A stretch of 64,000 bases of DNA from Muricauda sp. MAR_2010_75 (GTDB lineage: Bacteria; Bacteroidota; Bacteroidia; Flavobacteriales; Flavobacteriaceae): positions 4,322,501 through 4,386,500 of the forward strand of contig NZ_JQNJ01000001.1 of the NCBI RefSeq assembly GCF_000745185.1, read 5' to 3'. Below are positions 55,470 through 64,000 of this stretch, in pieces; positions within the stretch are counted from its first letter, which is position 1; each line of letters opens with the position of its first letter. The notes beneath the pieces are model-generated. The model made no database searches. It saw only the letters and a program-made list of their open reading frames with translations, and was not told the DNA's origin. A program made the translations under genes and the position numbers.

Positions 55470-56432
55470 ATGCATAGGGATCTATTTTTTCAAGGAAATA
55501 TTGGGAAAAACATGCTCATTTGCCTTCTAGTTGCCACTGCACTTCTTCAAGTGCAGTGCGCTGGTGGCAAAAGCACAACGGACGGTTCGGACAAAAAGGT
55601 TTTGTCCGAAGGACGGAAAACATTCAAGGATAGTTGGTTGGAAACTGTAAAGGGCAATATGCCTCTGGTCATCAGTGCCCCACATGGGGGAACCATATCA
55701 CCCGAGGAGGTCAAGGACAGGGATTGTGGCGCGAAGGTAATGGATAACAACACGGCCGAACTTGCCCTTGAAATTGAAAACGCCTTCAAGGCCCATGGTA
55801 AAAAACCATATCTGGTCATTGCCCGGTTGGCAAGGACTAAGATCGATTTTAACCGGGATCTGGAGGAGGCCACCTGTGGAAACCCCCAAATGGAGTATAT
55901 CTGGAGACAATATCACAAGCATATCGAGGAGGCCTTGGATGCGGCCATCAAAAAATACGGATATGCGATGTACATCGACCTTCACGGCCAAAGCCATAAA
56001 GTAAAACGTTTGGAGTTAGGGTACCTACTTAGGACACCTGCCCTTAAGGAACTAAGGGAAGGGGAAAGTTCCGAGTCTGAAATCGGCGGAAACACTTCGG
56101 TACGGAACCTATTAAAGGATAACGCACAATTGGGACTCAACCAACTCTTGACCGGGGAAAACGCTTTTGGAACCCTTATGGAACAAGCCGGTTTCCCTGC
56201 GGTTCCAAGCCAAGGCGACCCTTATCCCAAGGAGGGCGAGGCCTACTTCAATGGAGGGTATAATACCAGAAGGTATACTACTTCCGATCATCCCAAAGTT
56301 TTCGGGATGCAGATCGAGGCCAATTTTCAGGGTGTACGGGACAGTGAGGAAAATCGGAAAAAGTTTTCTGAGGCGTTTGCCCGATCGGTAACCGTTTATC
56401 TGGACTTTGTGACAACACATTGGAACCACTGA
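55470..56432 (+). CDS. N-formylglutamate amidohydrolase-like exported protein
   Basis: 320 residues. A hydrophobic segment (about 15-30) ends LLQVQC-AGGKS, a poor lipobox, so it is exported by signal peptide or lipid anchor. The amidohydrolase signatures are in order: SAPHGG (about 68-73), the FNRD loop (about 130) and YIDLHGQSH (about 168-176), so the zinc site looks complete. HutG-type enzymes release formate from N-formylglutamate, but exported relatives hydrolyse other N-acyl amino acids or peptides. It starts 23 bases after susD. Confidence 0.82.
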   Translation: MHRDLFFQGNIGKNMLICLLVATALLQVQCAGGKSTTDGSDKKVLSEGRKTFKDSWLETVKGNMPLVISAPHGGTISPEEVKDRDCGAKVMDNNTAELALEIENAFKAHGKKPYLVIARLARTKIDFNRDLEEATCGNPQMEYIWRQYHKHIEEALDAAIKKYGYAMYIDLHGQSHKVKRLELGYLLRTPALKELREGESSESEIGGNTSVRNLLKDNAQLGLNQLLTGENAFGTLMEQAGFPAVPSQGDPYPKEGEAYFNGGYNTRRYTTSDHPKVFGMQIEANFQGVRDSEENRKKFSEAFARSVTVYLDFVTTHWNH

Positions 56433-56468
56433 ACCAACTCCCATGACCTACGATAGCATGGGATGGTT
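56432..56468. terminator. Imperfect hairpin before the aminotransferase gene
   Basis: AACCA-CTCCCATG and CATGGGA-TGGTT pair with one small bulge around an 11-base loop, starting at the stop codon of the preceding gene. There is no T run, so it is attenuation or mRNA processing rather than a clear stop. The remaining 163 bases to the next start hold nothing I can name. Confidence 0.4.
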
Positions 56469-56631
56469 CTATCCAATAAAATAAAAATCCATAGAAAGGC
56501 TGTCCTTACTGATCGAACCAAATTTTAGGAATGTACATTCTTCCATTATGGGATTGGAAAAACATATACTAAGGTTATTTGAGTTAGTATGCGATGTTCC
56601 TTCAGTAAAGGGCAGCTTTTAAAATAGAAAC

Positions 56632-58113
56632 ATGAGATTGCAAGAAACGGTAACATTGGAATCGTACTTCGATTCCTTTCGAAGAAATATTATCGGTATC
56701 GACCAGGAGATCGAAACCCCATTTGGGACCAAAAAGATCGTTTATGCGGATTGGATCGCAAGCGGCAGGTTATATGGTCCCATTGAAGATATCATGAAAA
56801 ATAAAATCGGACCCTTTGTCGGGAACACCCATTCCGAGACCACTTTTACCGGTAAACTGATGACCAACCTGTACGAGGAGGCCAAACACCGGATCAAGGA
56901 ACATGTCAATGCCACCGAGGAAGATGTCATCATCACCACCGATACGGGTATGACCGGGGTGCTCTGCAAGTTTCAGCGCATCTTGGGGCTAAAGCTCCCT
57001 GAAAAGTTCCAGAACTCGCTCTCGATTCCAGAGGCCGAAAGACCGGTAGTTTTTTTGACCCATATGGAACACCATTCCAACCAGACGACTTGGTTGGAGA
57101 CCATTGCGGATGTGGTCCTACTGGAACCTACCGAAGACCTGTTCGTCGACTCCCGACAATTACGAAAGGAATTACGGAAATATGGGGACCGAAAACTTAA
57201 GATCGGTTCCTTTACTGCCTGTTCCAATGTCACGGGGGTGGGAACCCCCTATTATGAGCTGGCGGAAATCATGCATGAGCACGGCGGATACTGTTTTGTA
57301 GATTTTGCCGCATCAGCACCCTACGTCCAGATTGATATGCACCCGGAGAACAAGGCGCGGAAATTGGATGCCATTTTTTTCTCCCCACATAAGTTTTTGG
57401 GGGGGCCTGGCAGTTCAGGCGTTCTGGTTTTCGACAAGGCGCTTTACAAGAACCGGATTCCGGACAATCCAGGTGGTGGAACGGTAAAATGGACAAATCC
57501 TTGGGGAGGGCACAGTTTTTTTGAAAGTATTGAGGCCCGGGAAGATGGTGGAACGCCTGGATTCCTACAGACCATAAGGACAGCCCTATCGATCGCTCTG
57601 AAGGAAAAAATGGGCATTGAGCAGATCCGGCAACGGGAAAATGAACTTACAAGGAAATGTTTCGAGGAGTTGCCAAAGATCAAGGGCTTGCATGTATTCG
57701 CACCGGAAGTCAGGTACCGCTTAGGAGTCTTTTCCTTTTATGTGGAACATCTCCATTACAATCTGGTGGTCCGATTATTGAACGACCACTATGGAATCCA
57801 GGTCCGGGGCGGCTGTTCCTGTGCCGGCACCTATGGACACATACTATTGGAGGTCACCCAAGAACGATCACGGCACATTACCGACCAGATCGAGCACGGG
57901 AACCTTAAGGACAAACCTGGGTGGGTCCGTCTCTCACTCCATCCCACTATGACGGATGGGGAACTGGACCTTATACTGGATGCACTTCGCGAAATAGCGG
58001 AGCATGGTGCTGAAATGGCCAAAGCATATGATTACGATCCCATGAGCAATACCTTTTACCACAAGTCCGAATCCAACCAAAGACTGGACCTAGACCAATG
58101 GTTTGAAATCTAA
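56632..58113 (+). CDS. Class V aminotransferase (cysteine desulfurase-like)
   Basis: 493 residues, cytoplasmic. PLP fold type I: the Schiff-base lysine is K254 in SPHKFLGGPG and the ring-nitrogen Asp is D224 in FVDFAAS. A Cys-rich loop (GGCSCAGTYGH, about 393-403) sits where group II desulfurases/selenocysteine lyases have the catalytic Cys. It is about 80 residues longer than SufS and has no SufBCD neighbours, so a role in iron-sulfur assembly is unlikely. It may remove sulfur or an amino group from the compound taken up by locus B. Confidence 0.85.
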   Translation: MRLQETVTLESYFDSFRRNIIGIDQEIETPFGTKKIVYADWIASGRLYGPIEDIMKNKIGPFVGNTHSETTFTGKLMTNLYEEAKHRIKEHVNATEEDVIITTDTGMTGVLCKFQRILGLKLPEKFQNSLSIPEAERPVVFLTHMEHHSNQTTWLETIADVVLLEPTEDLFVDSRQLRKELRKYGDRKLKIGSFTACSNVTGVGTPYYELAEIMHEHGGYCFVDFAASAPYVQIDMHPENKARKLDAIFFSPHKFLGGPGSSGVLVFDKALYKNRIPDNPGGGTVKWTNPWGGHSFFESIEAREDGGTPGFLQTIRTALSIALKEKMGIEQIRQRENELTRKCFEELPKIKGLHVFAPEVRYRLGVFSFYVEHLHYNLVVRLLNDHYGIQVRGGCSCAGTYGHILLEVTQERSRHITDQIEHGNLKDKPGWVRLSLHPTMTDGELDLILDALREIAEHGAEMAKAYDYDPMSNTFYHKSESNQRLDLDQWFEI

Positions 58114-58141
58114 AACCAAATAAATCATAAAATCACCAACA

Positions 58142-61100
58142 ATGAAGATAAAAAAAACCTTTGGATACCTCTTTTTGTTAGGTATCATGCTATCCATGGG
58201 GAGTTCCTTCGCACAGGAGACCTTTCCCAAAAACGATGTCCTCGATGCGCGCCCGGACAGGGTGGCCCTCACCCATGCGACCATCGTCACAGCCCCAACG
58301 CAAGTTTTGGAGAATGCGATGTTGGTCATCCAAGACGGTAAGGTCGTTTCGGTACAAGCGGGGAACCAGGTACCCAACGGCTATCTGGAAATCGATCTCA
58401 GTGGACGTTATATCTATCCCTCTTTTATAGACATGTTTGGGGAATATGGGCAACCCGAGGTAAAACGTCCCCCCTTCAGGAACCCTGTTCTCAGCAGGGA
58501 GCAGATACAGTCCAATACCAAGGGACCCTACAATGCCAACGAGGCCATAAAATCGCAATACAACAGTTCCGAAAACTTTACCATGGACAAAAAGCTTGCC
58601 TCCAAATGGAGGGCCCAAGGATTTGGTGCCGTAGCGTCCATCAGAAGGGATGGAATTGCACGGGGAACCGCTGCCCTAATAGCCCTAGGCGAGGATACGG
58701 AAAACAATTTGGTCATCAATTCCAAGGTGGCCGACCATTACTCTTTTGACAAGGGCACCTCGACCCAGGACTATCCCATTTCCGCTATGGGGACCATTGC
58801 CCTTTTGCGTCAGACCTTTTACGATGCCAAGTGGTATGGGGCACAAACCGACAGACCTTTTTCGGACCTGTCGTTGGATGCCATGCTGGTCAATGGGAAC
58901 TTACCTAAAATCATGGAGGCCGATGGTTGGTTGACCGCCTTAAGAGCCGATAAAATAGCGGATGAATTCGGGTTCGAGTTCATTATAAAGGGAGGCGGAG
59001 ACGAATATCAACGGATTATGGAAGTGAAGGACATGAAAGCTCCGATGATCATTCCGATCGACTTTCCCAAGGCCTATGATGTGAGTGACCCCTACATCAC
59101 CAAGAAAATCACCTTGGCCGATCTTAAGCATTGGGAACTGGCCCCTACAAACCCGGCATCTTTGGAAAAGAACAGCATACCCTTTGCCATCAACTCCTTT
59201 CCACCTGAAAATCTTCCTGACTTCTTGAAAAATCTGAGAAAATCAGTGGCGTATGGCCTGAGCAAAACGGCTGCACTCTCCTCTTTGACCACCGTTCCGG
59301 CCAAATGGTTGGGCGTTGACCAGGATATGGGCACTTTGGAAGCCGGTAAAATGGCCAACTTCATCGTTACGGACGGTGATCTTTTTGAACCGGGCACTCA
59401 AATTATGGACAACTGGATCGAAGGGAAACCCTATGTGGTAAACGAACCCATTTCCGAATCGATCCTTGGGGAATACGACCTATCCGTAGGTGGCTTAAAG
59501 GCCGTATTGTCCATTATCGAAAAAGGTCCCAAGTACCAAGCCGAATTGACATTGTCCGATGGATCAAAGGAAAAAGTGGAATTTAAAATGGATGGGGACC
59601 TACCTGTCCTTAAATTCACGGTCAAGGGAAGCCAATACAATCTGAAAGGTTGGACCAAACAAGAAAAGGGAATGACCGTGCTTAACGGTACTGGCACCCT
59701 GAACTTTGGGGAGGACCAACCTTGGACCGCCCGGATGAAAGAAAAAGGAAGGGGCACCTTGGGAGCTCAAAAGGTACAGGACAAGGGTCCTATCGACTTG
59801 GGTGAGGTATTCTATCCATTTATGGCCTTTGGCAGTCCGGAAAAGATTGCATCCCGATCCATTTTAATCACCGATGTCACCGTTTGGACGAACGAAGATG
59901 AAGGAATCCTCATGAACACGGACGTGCTTCTTGAAAATGGCAAGATTGCCAAGATCGGGACCGATCTCAGTGCCAAGGATGCCTTGGTATTGGACGGTAC
60001 GGGCAAGCACCTGACCCCTGGAATCATTGATGAGCATTCCCATATTGCCTTGGGCGGTATCAATGAAATGGCACCAAATTCGGGAATGGTCCGGATGCAG
60101 GACGTGATCGACCCCGATGACCCGGGCATTTATAGGGCTTTGGCCGGGGGCGTCGTTGCGGCGCAGCTCCTACATGGATCTTCGGATCCCATTGGGGGCC
60201 AGTCCGCCCTAGTAAAATTCAAATGGGGGGAGGATGCCAAGGGATTGTTGATCCAGGGTGCTGACCCCTTCATCAAATTTGCCCTTGGAGAGAACGTTAA
60301 ACGTTCAAAAAACAACGTATCCATACGATTTCCAAGGTCCTTGATGGGCGTGGAACAATTTTATACCAATGCCTTCACCGAGGCCTTGGATTACAAAAAG
60401 GAATGGGATGCATATAGAAGCTTGGGCAAAAAGGAAAAAAGGACCGCAGTGGAACCCCGTAAAAACATTCTGCACGAGACCATGTTGGAAATCTTGGAGA
60501 AGAAACGGTTCATTACGGCCCACTCCTACCAGGATAAGGAAATGTTGATGTTGATGGAGGTGGCGGAACGGTTTGGTTTTGCCCTGAACACGTTCACCCA
60601 TGCATTGGAGGGCTATCGGATCGCGGACCGAATGAAGGAACACGGGGTCGGGGGCAGCACATTTTCCGATCGTTGGAACTATAAATGGGAGGCTAGGAAC
60701 GGGACCCCGTACAATGCCCCCATCATGGACCGTGAAGGTGTGGTCACTGCATTGAACTCGGATAGTGGTGAAACAATGCGACACTTGAACCATGAGGCCG
60801 CAAAGATGGTCAGATATGGGGGGGTCACACCAGAGGAAGCCCTTAAAATGGTCACTTTGAACCCGGCAAGGCTCTTGCATCTGGACGATACCATGGGAAG
60901 CATCAAAGTCGGTAAATCCGCGGATGTGGTCCTTTGGACAGGAGATCCACTGTCGCTTTATTCCAAACCTGAAAAGACCATCATTGAAGGGGCCATTTAT
61001 TTTGATCTGGCCAAGGATGCGCAGTTGCGCAGGGAGAATTCAAAAGAGCGTGCCAGGCTCCTCAAAAAAATGGAAGGGTTGGAAGGTACCGAGAACGTAT

Positions 61101-61162
61101 CAACCAGAATATCCTTGGAACGGGTGGAATTCCATTGTGAGTCCTTAGAGATGCAGAACTAA
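58142..61162 (+). CDS. Secreted double amidohydrolase, second module catalytic
   Basis: 1006 residues with a signal peptide (ending SSFAQ, about 25). Two amidohydrolase modules lie in tandem. In the first (about 35-440) the HxH motif is lost (FIDMFGEYG). After a beta-rich linker (about 445-555), the second (about 575-985) has the metal ligands H632-S-H634 (DEHSH), H794 (TAHSY), H820 (FTHAL) and D874 (NSDSGE). Both modules end in VGK/AGK-x-A strands. It resembles periplasmic imidazolonepropionase-like or Xaa-Pro-type dipeptidases of Bacteroidota. It is 12 bases before its shorter paralogue. Confidence 0.87.
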   Translation: MKIKKTFGYLFLLGIMLSMGSSFAQETFPKNDVLDARPDRVALTHATIVTAPTQVLENAMLVIQDGKVVSVQAGNQVPNGYLEIDLSGRYIYPSFIDMFGEYGQPEVKRPPFRNPVLSREQIQSNTKGPYNANEAIKSQYNSSENFTMDKKLASKWRAQGFGAVASIRRDGIARGTAALIALGEDTENNLVINSKVADHYSFDKGTSTQDYPISAMGTIALLRQTFYDAKWYGAQTDRPFSDLSLDAMLVNGNLPKIMEADGWLTALRADKIADEFGFEFIIKGGGDEYQRIMEVKDMKAPMIIPIDFPKAYDVSDPYITKKITLADLKHWELAPTNPASLEKNSIPFAINSFPPENLPDFLKNLRKSVAYGLSKTAALSSLTTVPAKWLGVDQDMGTLEAGKMANFIVTDGDLFEPGTQIMDNWIEGKPYVVNEPISESILGEYDLSVGGLKAVLSIIEKGPKYQAELTLSDGSKEKVEFKMDGDLPVLKFTVKGSQYNLKGWTKQEKGMTVLNGTGTLNFGEDQPWTARMKEKGRGTLGAQKVQDKGPIDLGEVFYPFMAFGSPEKIASRSILITDVTVWTNEDEGILMNTDVLLENGKIAKIGTDLSAKDALVLDGTGKHLTPGIIDEHSHIALGGINEMAPNSGMVRMQDVIDPDDPGIYRALAGGVVAAQLLHGSSDPIGGQSALVKFKWGEDAKGLLIQGADPFIKFALGENVKRSKNNVSIRFPRSLMGVEQFYTNAFTEALDYKKEWDAYRSLGKKEKRTAVEPRKNILHETMLEILEKKRFITAHSYQDKEMLMLMEVAERFGFALNTFTHALEGYRIADRMKEHGVGGSTFSDRWNYKWEARNGTPYNAPIMDREGVVTALNSDSGETMRHLNHEAAKMVRYGGVTPEEALKMVTLNPARLLHLDDTMGSIKVGKSADVVLWTGDPLSLYSKPEKTIIEGAIYFDLAKDAQLRRENSKERARLLKKMEGLEGTENVSTRISLERVEFHCESLEMQN

Positions 61163-61174
61163 ATAATCAAGAAC

Positions 61175-62497
61175 ATGAAAAACAAGACATTTTATACGAT
61201 ATTAACCATGATACTGATCCTTTCGAGCCTTTTGGAAGGATTGGATGCCCAGATTCTTCCGATGGTTGCCAAGGAGCAGGAAACTCCCATCCTTTTGGTT
61301 GGGGGAACCGTTCATACTGGGGATGGCCGGGTATTGGAGGACACCGCGGTTGGATTTGACAAGGGAACCATTACCTTTTTGGGCAAAGCCTCCGATCTGG
61401 ACGCCAATGGGATCGATTATAAGATCATAGACATAACCGGACAACAGGTATATCCGGGTTTTATCCTTTTGAATTCCATTATCGGTATCAACGAAATCAG
61501 TGGCGTCCCGCATACCAATGATACCTTGGAGGAAGGGGATTATCTTCCCAACCTACAAACAGTCTACGCCTTTGATATGACATCAACTTTTCTTCCACCT
61601 TTGCGGTTCAATGGGGTTCTTTATATTGAATCGATTCGATCAAGAGGTGTCATTCCAGGCACCTCATCGGTAATGTCCTTGGATGGCTGGAACTGGGAGG
61701 AAGCCGTATTCAAAAGGGCTGCGGCCATACACCTCGATTGGCCCTCTGCCTTATCGAGTTATTATGATGCCGAGACGAACAGCAGGATGCTCCGCCCCAA
61801 TACTTCTTACGAAAAGATTACCGGTGAATTGGAAAAATTGTTCTCCGATGCCAAGCAATACGAACAAATGCCCACTGCCCAAACCAATTTGAAGTTGGAG
61901 GCCTTAACGGATCTGTTCCAAAAAGAAAGGGTACTTGTCATCCATGCGAATGAACCCAAGGAAATCATAGAGAGCATCACCTTTGCCAAGTCCTTTGGCA
62001 TTGACCAAATCTCCTTGGTGGCCTCTGAGGGTTCCCTGGAAGTTGTCGATTTTCTCAAGGAAAACCAAATTCCGGTGATTGTGCCCCCTACCTACAACCT
62101 CCCCAGAAACGATGATATGGACTATGATGCCTTTTATGGTTTGCCAACACAATTGCAACGGATGGGCATCGAGGTATCCATGTACCATGTGGGATCGTTG
62201 TCCAACTCCATCAATCTGCCCTTTTATGCGGGGACATCGGTGGCATTTGGGATGAACAAGGAGGAAGCCCTGAAGACCATTACCTTGCATCCCGCAAAAA
62301 TTCTGGGAATTGACGATAAGCTGGGATCCATTGCCGTGGGCAAGGTGGCCAGTCTATTTGTATCCAAGGGGGATGCACTCGATATACAGACCAATGCCTT
62401 GACCTTGGCATTTATTGGCGGCAAGCAGATCGATTTGGAAGGACCACAACAATTGGACTACAAACGCTATTCCGCCAAATTCGACCAGAACGAATAA
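61175..62497 (+). CDS. Secreted amidohydrolase-like protein without metal site
   Basis: 440 residues with a signal peptide (about 1-26, ending LDAQ). The fold of a single amidohydrolase module is clear (LVGGTVHTGDG at the start, HPAKILGIDDKLGSIAVGKVA at the end). The HxH of the family is replaced by hydrophobic residues (YPGFILLNSII), and the catalytic Asp position reads YAGTSVAFG. It is therefore probably not an enzyme on its own and may form a complex with the 1006-residue protein made just upstream, whose first module it resembles. Confidence 0.83.
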   Translation: MKNKTFYTILTMILILSSLLEGLDAQILPMVAKEQETPILLVGGTVHTGDGRVLEDTAVGFDKGTITFLGKASDLDANGIDYKIIDITGQQVYPGFILLNSIIGINEISGVPHTNDTLEEGDYLPNLQTVYAFDMTSTFLPPLRFNGVLYIESIRSRGVIPGTSSVMSLDGWNWEEAVFKRAAAIHLDWPSALSSYYDAETNSRMLRPNTSYEKITGELEKLFSDAKQYEQMPTAQTNLKLEALTDLFQKERVLVIHANEPKEIIESITFAKSFGIDQISLVASEGSLEVVDFLKENQIPVIVPPTYNLPRNDDMDYDAFYGLPTQLQRMGIEVSMYHVGSLSNSINLPFYAGTSVAFGMNKEEALKTITLHPAKILGIDDKLGSIAVGKVASLFVSKGDALDIQTNALTLAFIGGKQIDLEGPQQLDYKRYSAKFDQNE

Positions 62498-62501
62498 GCA
62501 G

Positions 62502-63872
62502 ATGGGAAAAATTGAAGCAACGATAACCGGGATCAGTGACTGGATTTGGGGATTTCCCCTATTACTGCTGTTGGTGGGTGGCGGACTATATCTTTTGGTG
62601 TATTCCAGGTTATTGCCGTTCAAGCATTTCTGGCATGCCCTACAGGTCATCAGGGGAAAGTACGAGACGGCCTCGAATGTTGGACAGATCAGTGCTTTCA
62701 AGGCATTGACCACAGCCTTGTCCTCCACCTTGGGCATGGGTAATATTTCAGGAGTGGCCATTGCCATTACGATGGGTGGGCCTGGTGCCCTTTTCTGGAT
62801 GTGGATCAGTGCATTGATCGGGATGGCGACCAAATATTATACCTGTTCCCTTGCCGTCATGTACAGAGGTACCGATGATTCAGGGGAATCCCAAGGGGGC
62901 CCCATGTATGTCATCGTCAATGGACTAGGCAAACCATGGAAACCCCTGGCCATTTTCTTTTCAATGGCAGGGATCTTTGGCTCACTTCCCATTTTTACGG
63001 CAAACCAGTTGACCCAGATCGTCGTGGAGGTAATGCCCCTCTCATTTATGGGACCATCCAAGGGACTGACCCTTTCGATGGTGGCGATCGTCATCTGCAT
63101 TTTGGTGGGTCTGGTCATATTTGGGGGGATCAGGCGCATAGCAAATCTGGCCAGTCGACTGGTGCCTTTTATGGTCACCTTGTATTTTTTATCGGTCAGC
63201 TATATTTTGGTGGTCAACCATGGTAGGATCATTCCGGTCCTAATGGACGTATTTAGAGATGCCATGACCGGCGATGCGGTGTTGGGGGGAAGCCTTGGTG
63301 CAATCATCATCATGGGGGTACGAAGGGCCGCCTTTTCAAATGAGGCAGGTATCGGCACTGCCCCATTGGCACATGGTGCCTCAAAGAACACCGAACCGAT
63401 CAAGGAAGGACTGGTAGCGATGTTGGGACCCTTTATTGACACCATAGTGGTATGTACCTTGACCGCCATTGCTATCTTGGTCACGGGAAGTTGGCAGCGT
63501 TCAGACCTCAGTGGTGTATCCATTACCTTGGATGCTTTCGTTTCTGCCATGCCTGGAATAGGTGCCCCGTTGTTGATCTTTATTGTGGCCATATTCGCAT
63601 TGACCTCTTTGTTCACCTATTCCTATTATGGATCGAAATGTGTGGTATTCCTGTTTGGATCCAAATATCGGAACACCTATAACTACCTGTATATCGCGGG
63701 CATATTCCTTGGCTCGGTTTCCTCCTTGGCCGGTGTCGTGGGCATCATCGATATCAGCTTTGCCCTAATGTCCATCCCCACCATGGTTTCGGCGATTTTA
63801 TTGGCACCGCGCATCAATGCGGCCACTGCATCCTATTTCAAGAAAATTGAACTGCAAAAACAACTAGCTTAA
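62502..63872 (+). CDS. Sodium:alanine symporter (AGCS) family protein
   Basis: 456 residues from the ATG at 62502, 4 bases after the previous stop; a longer frame would overlap that gene. About ten to eleven membrane segments. Family signatures: GMGNISGVAIAITMGGPGALFWMWI (read here in two parts, about 80-105), GGPMYV near 145, and AFSNEAGIGTAPLAHG near 280. It imports alanine, glycine or a related amino acid with sodium and is the natural last step for amino acids released by the periplasmic enzymes of locus B. Confidence 0.92.
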   Translation: MGKIEATITGISDWIWGFPLLLLLVGGGLYLLVYSRLLPFKHFWHALQVIRGKYETASNVGQISAFKALTTALSSTLGMGNISGVAIAITMGGPGALFWMWISALIGMATKYYTCSLAVMYRGTDDSGESQGGPMYVIVNGLGKPWKPLAIFFSMAGIFGSLPIFTANQLTQIVVEVMPLSFMGPSKGLTLSMVAIVICILVGLVIFGGIRRIANLASRLVPFMVTLYFLSVSYILVVNHGRIIPVLMDVFRDAMTGDAVLGGSLGAIIIMGVRRAAFSNEAGIGTAPLAHGASKNTEPIKEGLVAMLGPFIDTIVVCTLTAIAILVTGSWQRSDLSGVSITLDAFVSAMPGIGAPLLIFIVAIFALTSLFTYSYYGSKCVVFLFGSKYRNTYNYLYIAGIFLGSVSSLAGVVGIIDISFALMSIPTMVSAILLAPRINAATASYFKKIELQKQLA

Positions 63873-63882
63873 AAATCCTATT

Positions 63883-64000
63883 ATGAAAAGAATCTTTGTA
63901 CTCCTAAGCCTGTTGGCCATAGCGAACCTATTTGGCCAAGAACAACGGTTCCAGGGCCAACCCCCTGTGAACGCTGTACCAACGGATTCCAAACCGGTCC
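63883..64000 (+). CDS. Start of a secreted protein, cut by the window edge
   Basis: 39 codons are visible from the ATG at 63883, 10 bases after the symporter stop. A signal peptide (MKRIFVLLSLLAIANLFGQ) is clear. The mature start (EQRFQGQPPVNAVPTDSKPV) is too short to place in a family. By operon context a third amidohydrolase or peptidase is possible. Confidence 0.75.
   Translation, partial: MKRIFVLLSLLAIANLFGQEQRFQGQPPVNAVPTDSKPV

Noticed and set aside
62415..62501. N-terminal extension of the sodium:alanine symporter to 62415
   Set aside because: It lies within the end of the preceding amidohydrolase-like gene. The ATG at 62502, 4 bases after its stop, gives the normal family start.

Overview
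The window looks like a chromosome segment of a marine-type Flavobacteriaceae bacterium (Bacteroidota). The evidence is two SusC/SusD pairs whose SusC proteins carry N-terminal STN signalling domains, FecR/ECF-sigma pairs beside them, many lipoproteins, A-rich leaders instead of strong Shine-Dalgarno sites, and -7 elements ending in TTTG. No rRNA or intact tRNA gene, CRISPR array, integrase or transposase was seen.

Layout. 1-4224 (minus): a truncated MFS transporter behind a large lipoprotein combining ThuA, a sugar-dehydrogenase-like propeller, HEAT repeats and a type-1 copper domain. 4795-10363 (plus): two Crp/Fnr regulators interleaved with small enzymes (VOC, cupin, STAS-like, GNAT, amidohydrolase, DinB). 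Three promoters here carry FNR-type boxes with identical geometry. 10423-17086 (plus): two beta-lactamase-fold serine hydrolases, a lipoprotein cytochrome c, two surface lipoproteins and a nucleoside deaminase. 17346-22460: a two-subunit molybdenum hydroxylase, a secreted cupin and a divergent AraC regulator, lying between two diverged copies of a non-coding repeat that begins like a tRNA 3' end.

22546-46185 is a large minus-strand utilization locus (locus A): FecR, SusC, SusD, an FG-GAP/ASPIC lipoprotein, a PQQ dehydrogenase with built-in cytochrome c, a DUF4380-NTF2 protein, a bicupin-lactonase, a GH2 enzyme, an NlpC/P60-like protein lacking its cysteine, KDPG aldolase, a BASS-type transporter and KDG kinase; its ECF sigma gene is divergent. 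The inferred route is glycan uptake and cleavage, periplasmic oxidation of the sugar to a lactone, hydrolysis to an aldonate, import, and Entner-Doudoroff-type breakdown. An aldonate dehydratase is not in the window.

46186-47180 holds a decayed BfmA/BtgA-type mobilization gene and a tRNA-3'-like scar. 47181-48443 holds an Lrp regulator and a TauE/SafE transporter. 48571-64000 is locus B: divergent ECF sigma, then FecR, SusC, SusD, an N-formylglutamate-amidohydrolase-like protein, a class V aminotransferase, two secreted amidohydrolase-fold proteins (one with a single intact metal site, one with none), a sodium:alanine-type symporter and the start of another secreted protein. It probably handles an amino-acid or peptide-derived compound rather than a sugar. 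All functions are inferred from reading the sequence; no database search was run.
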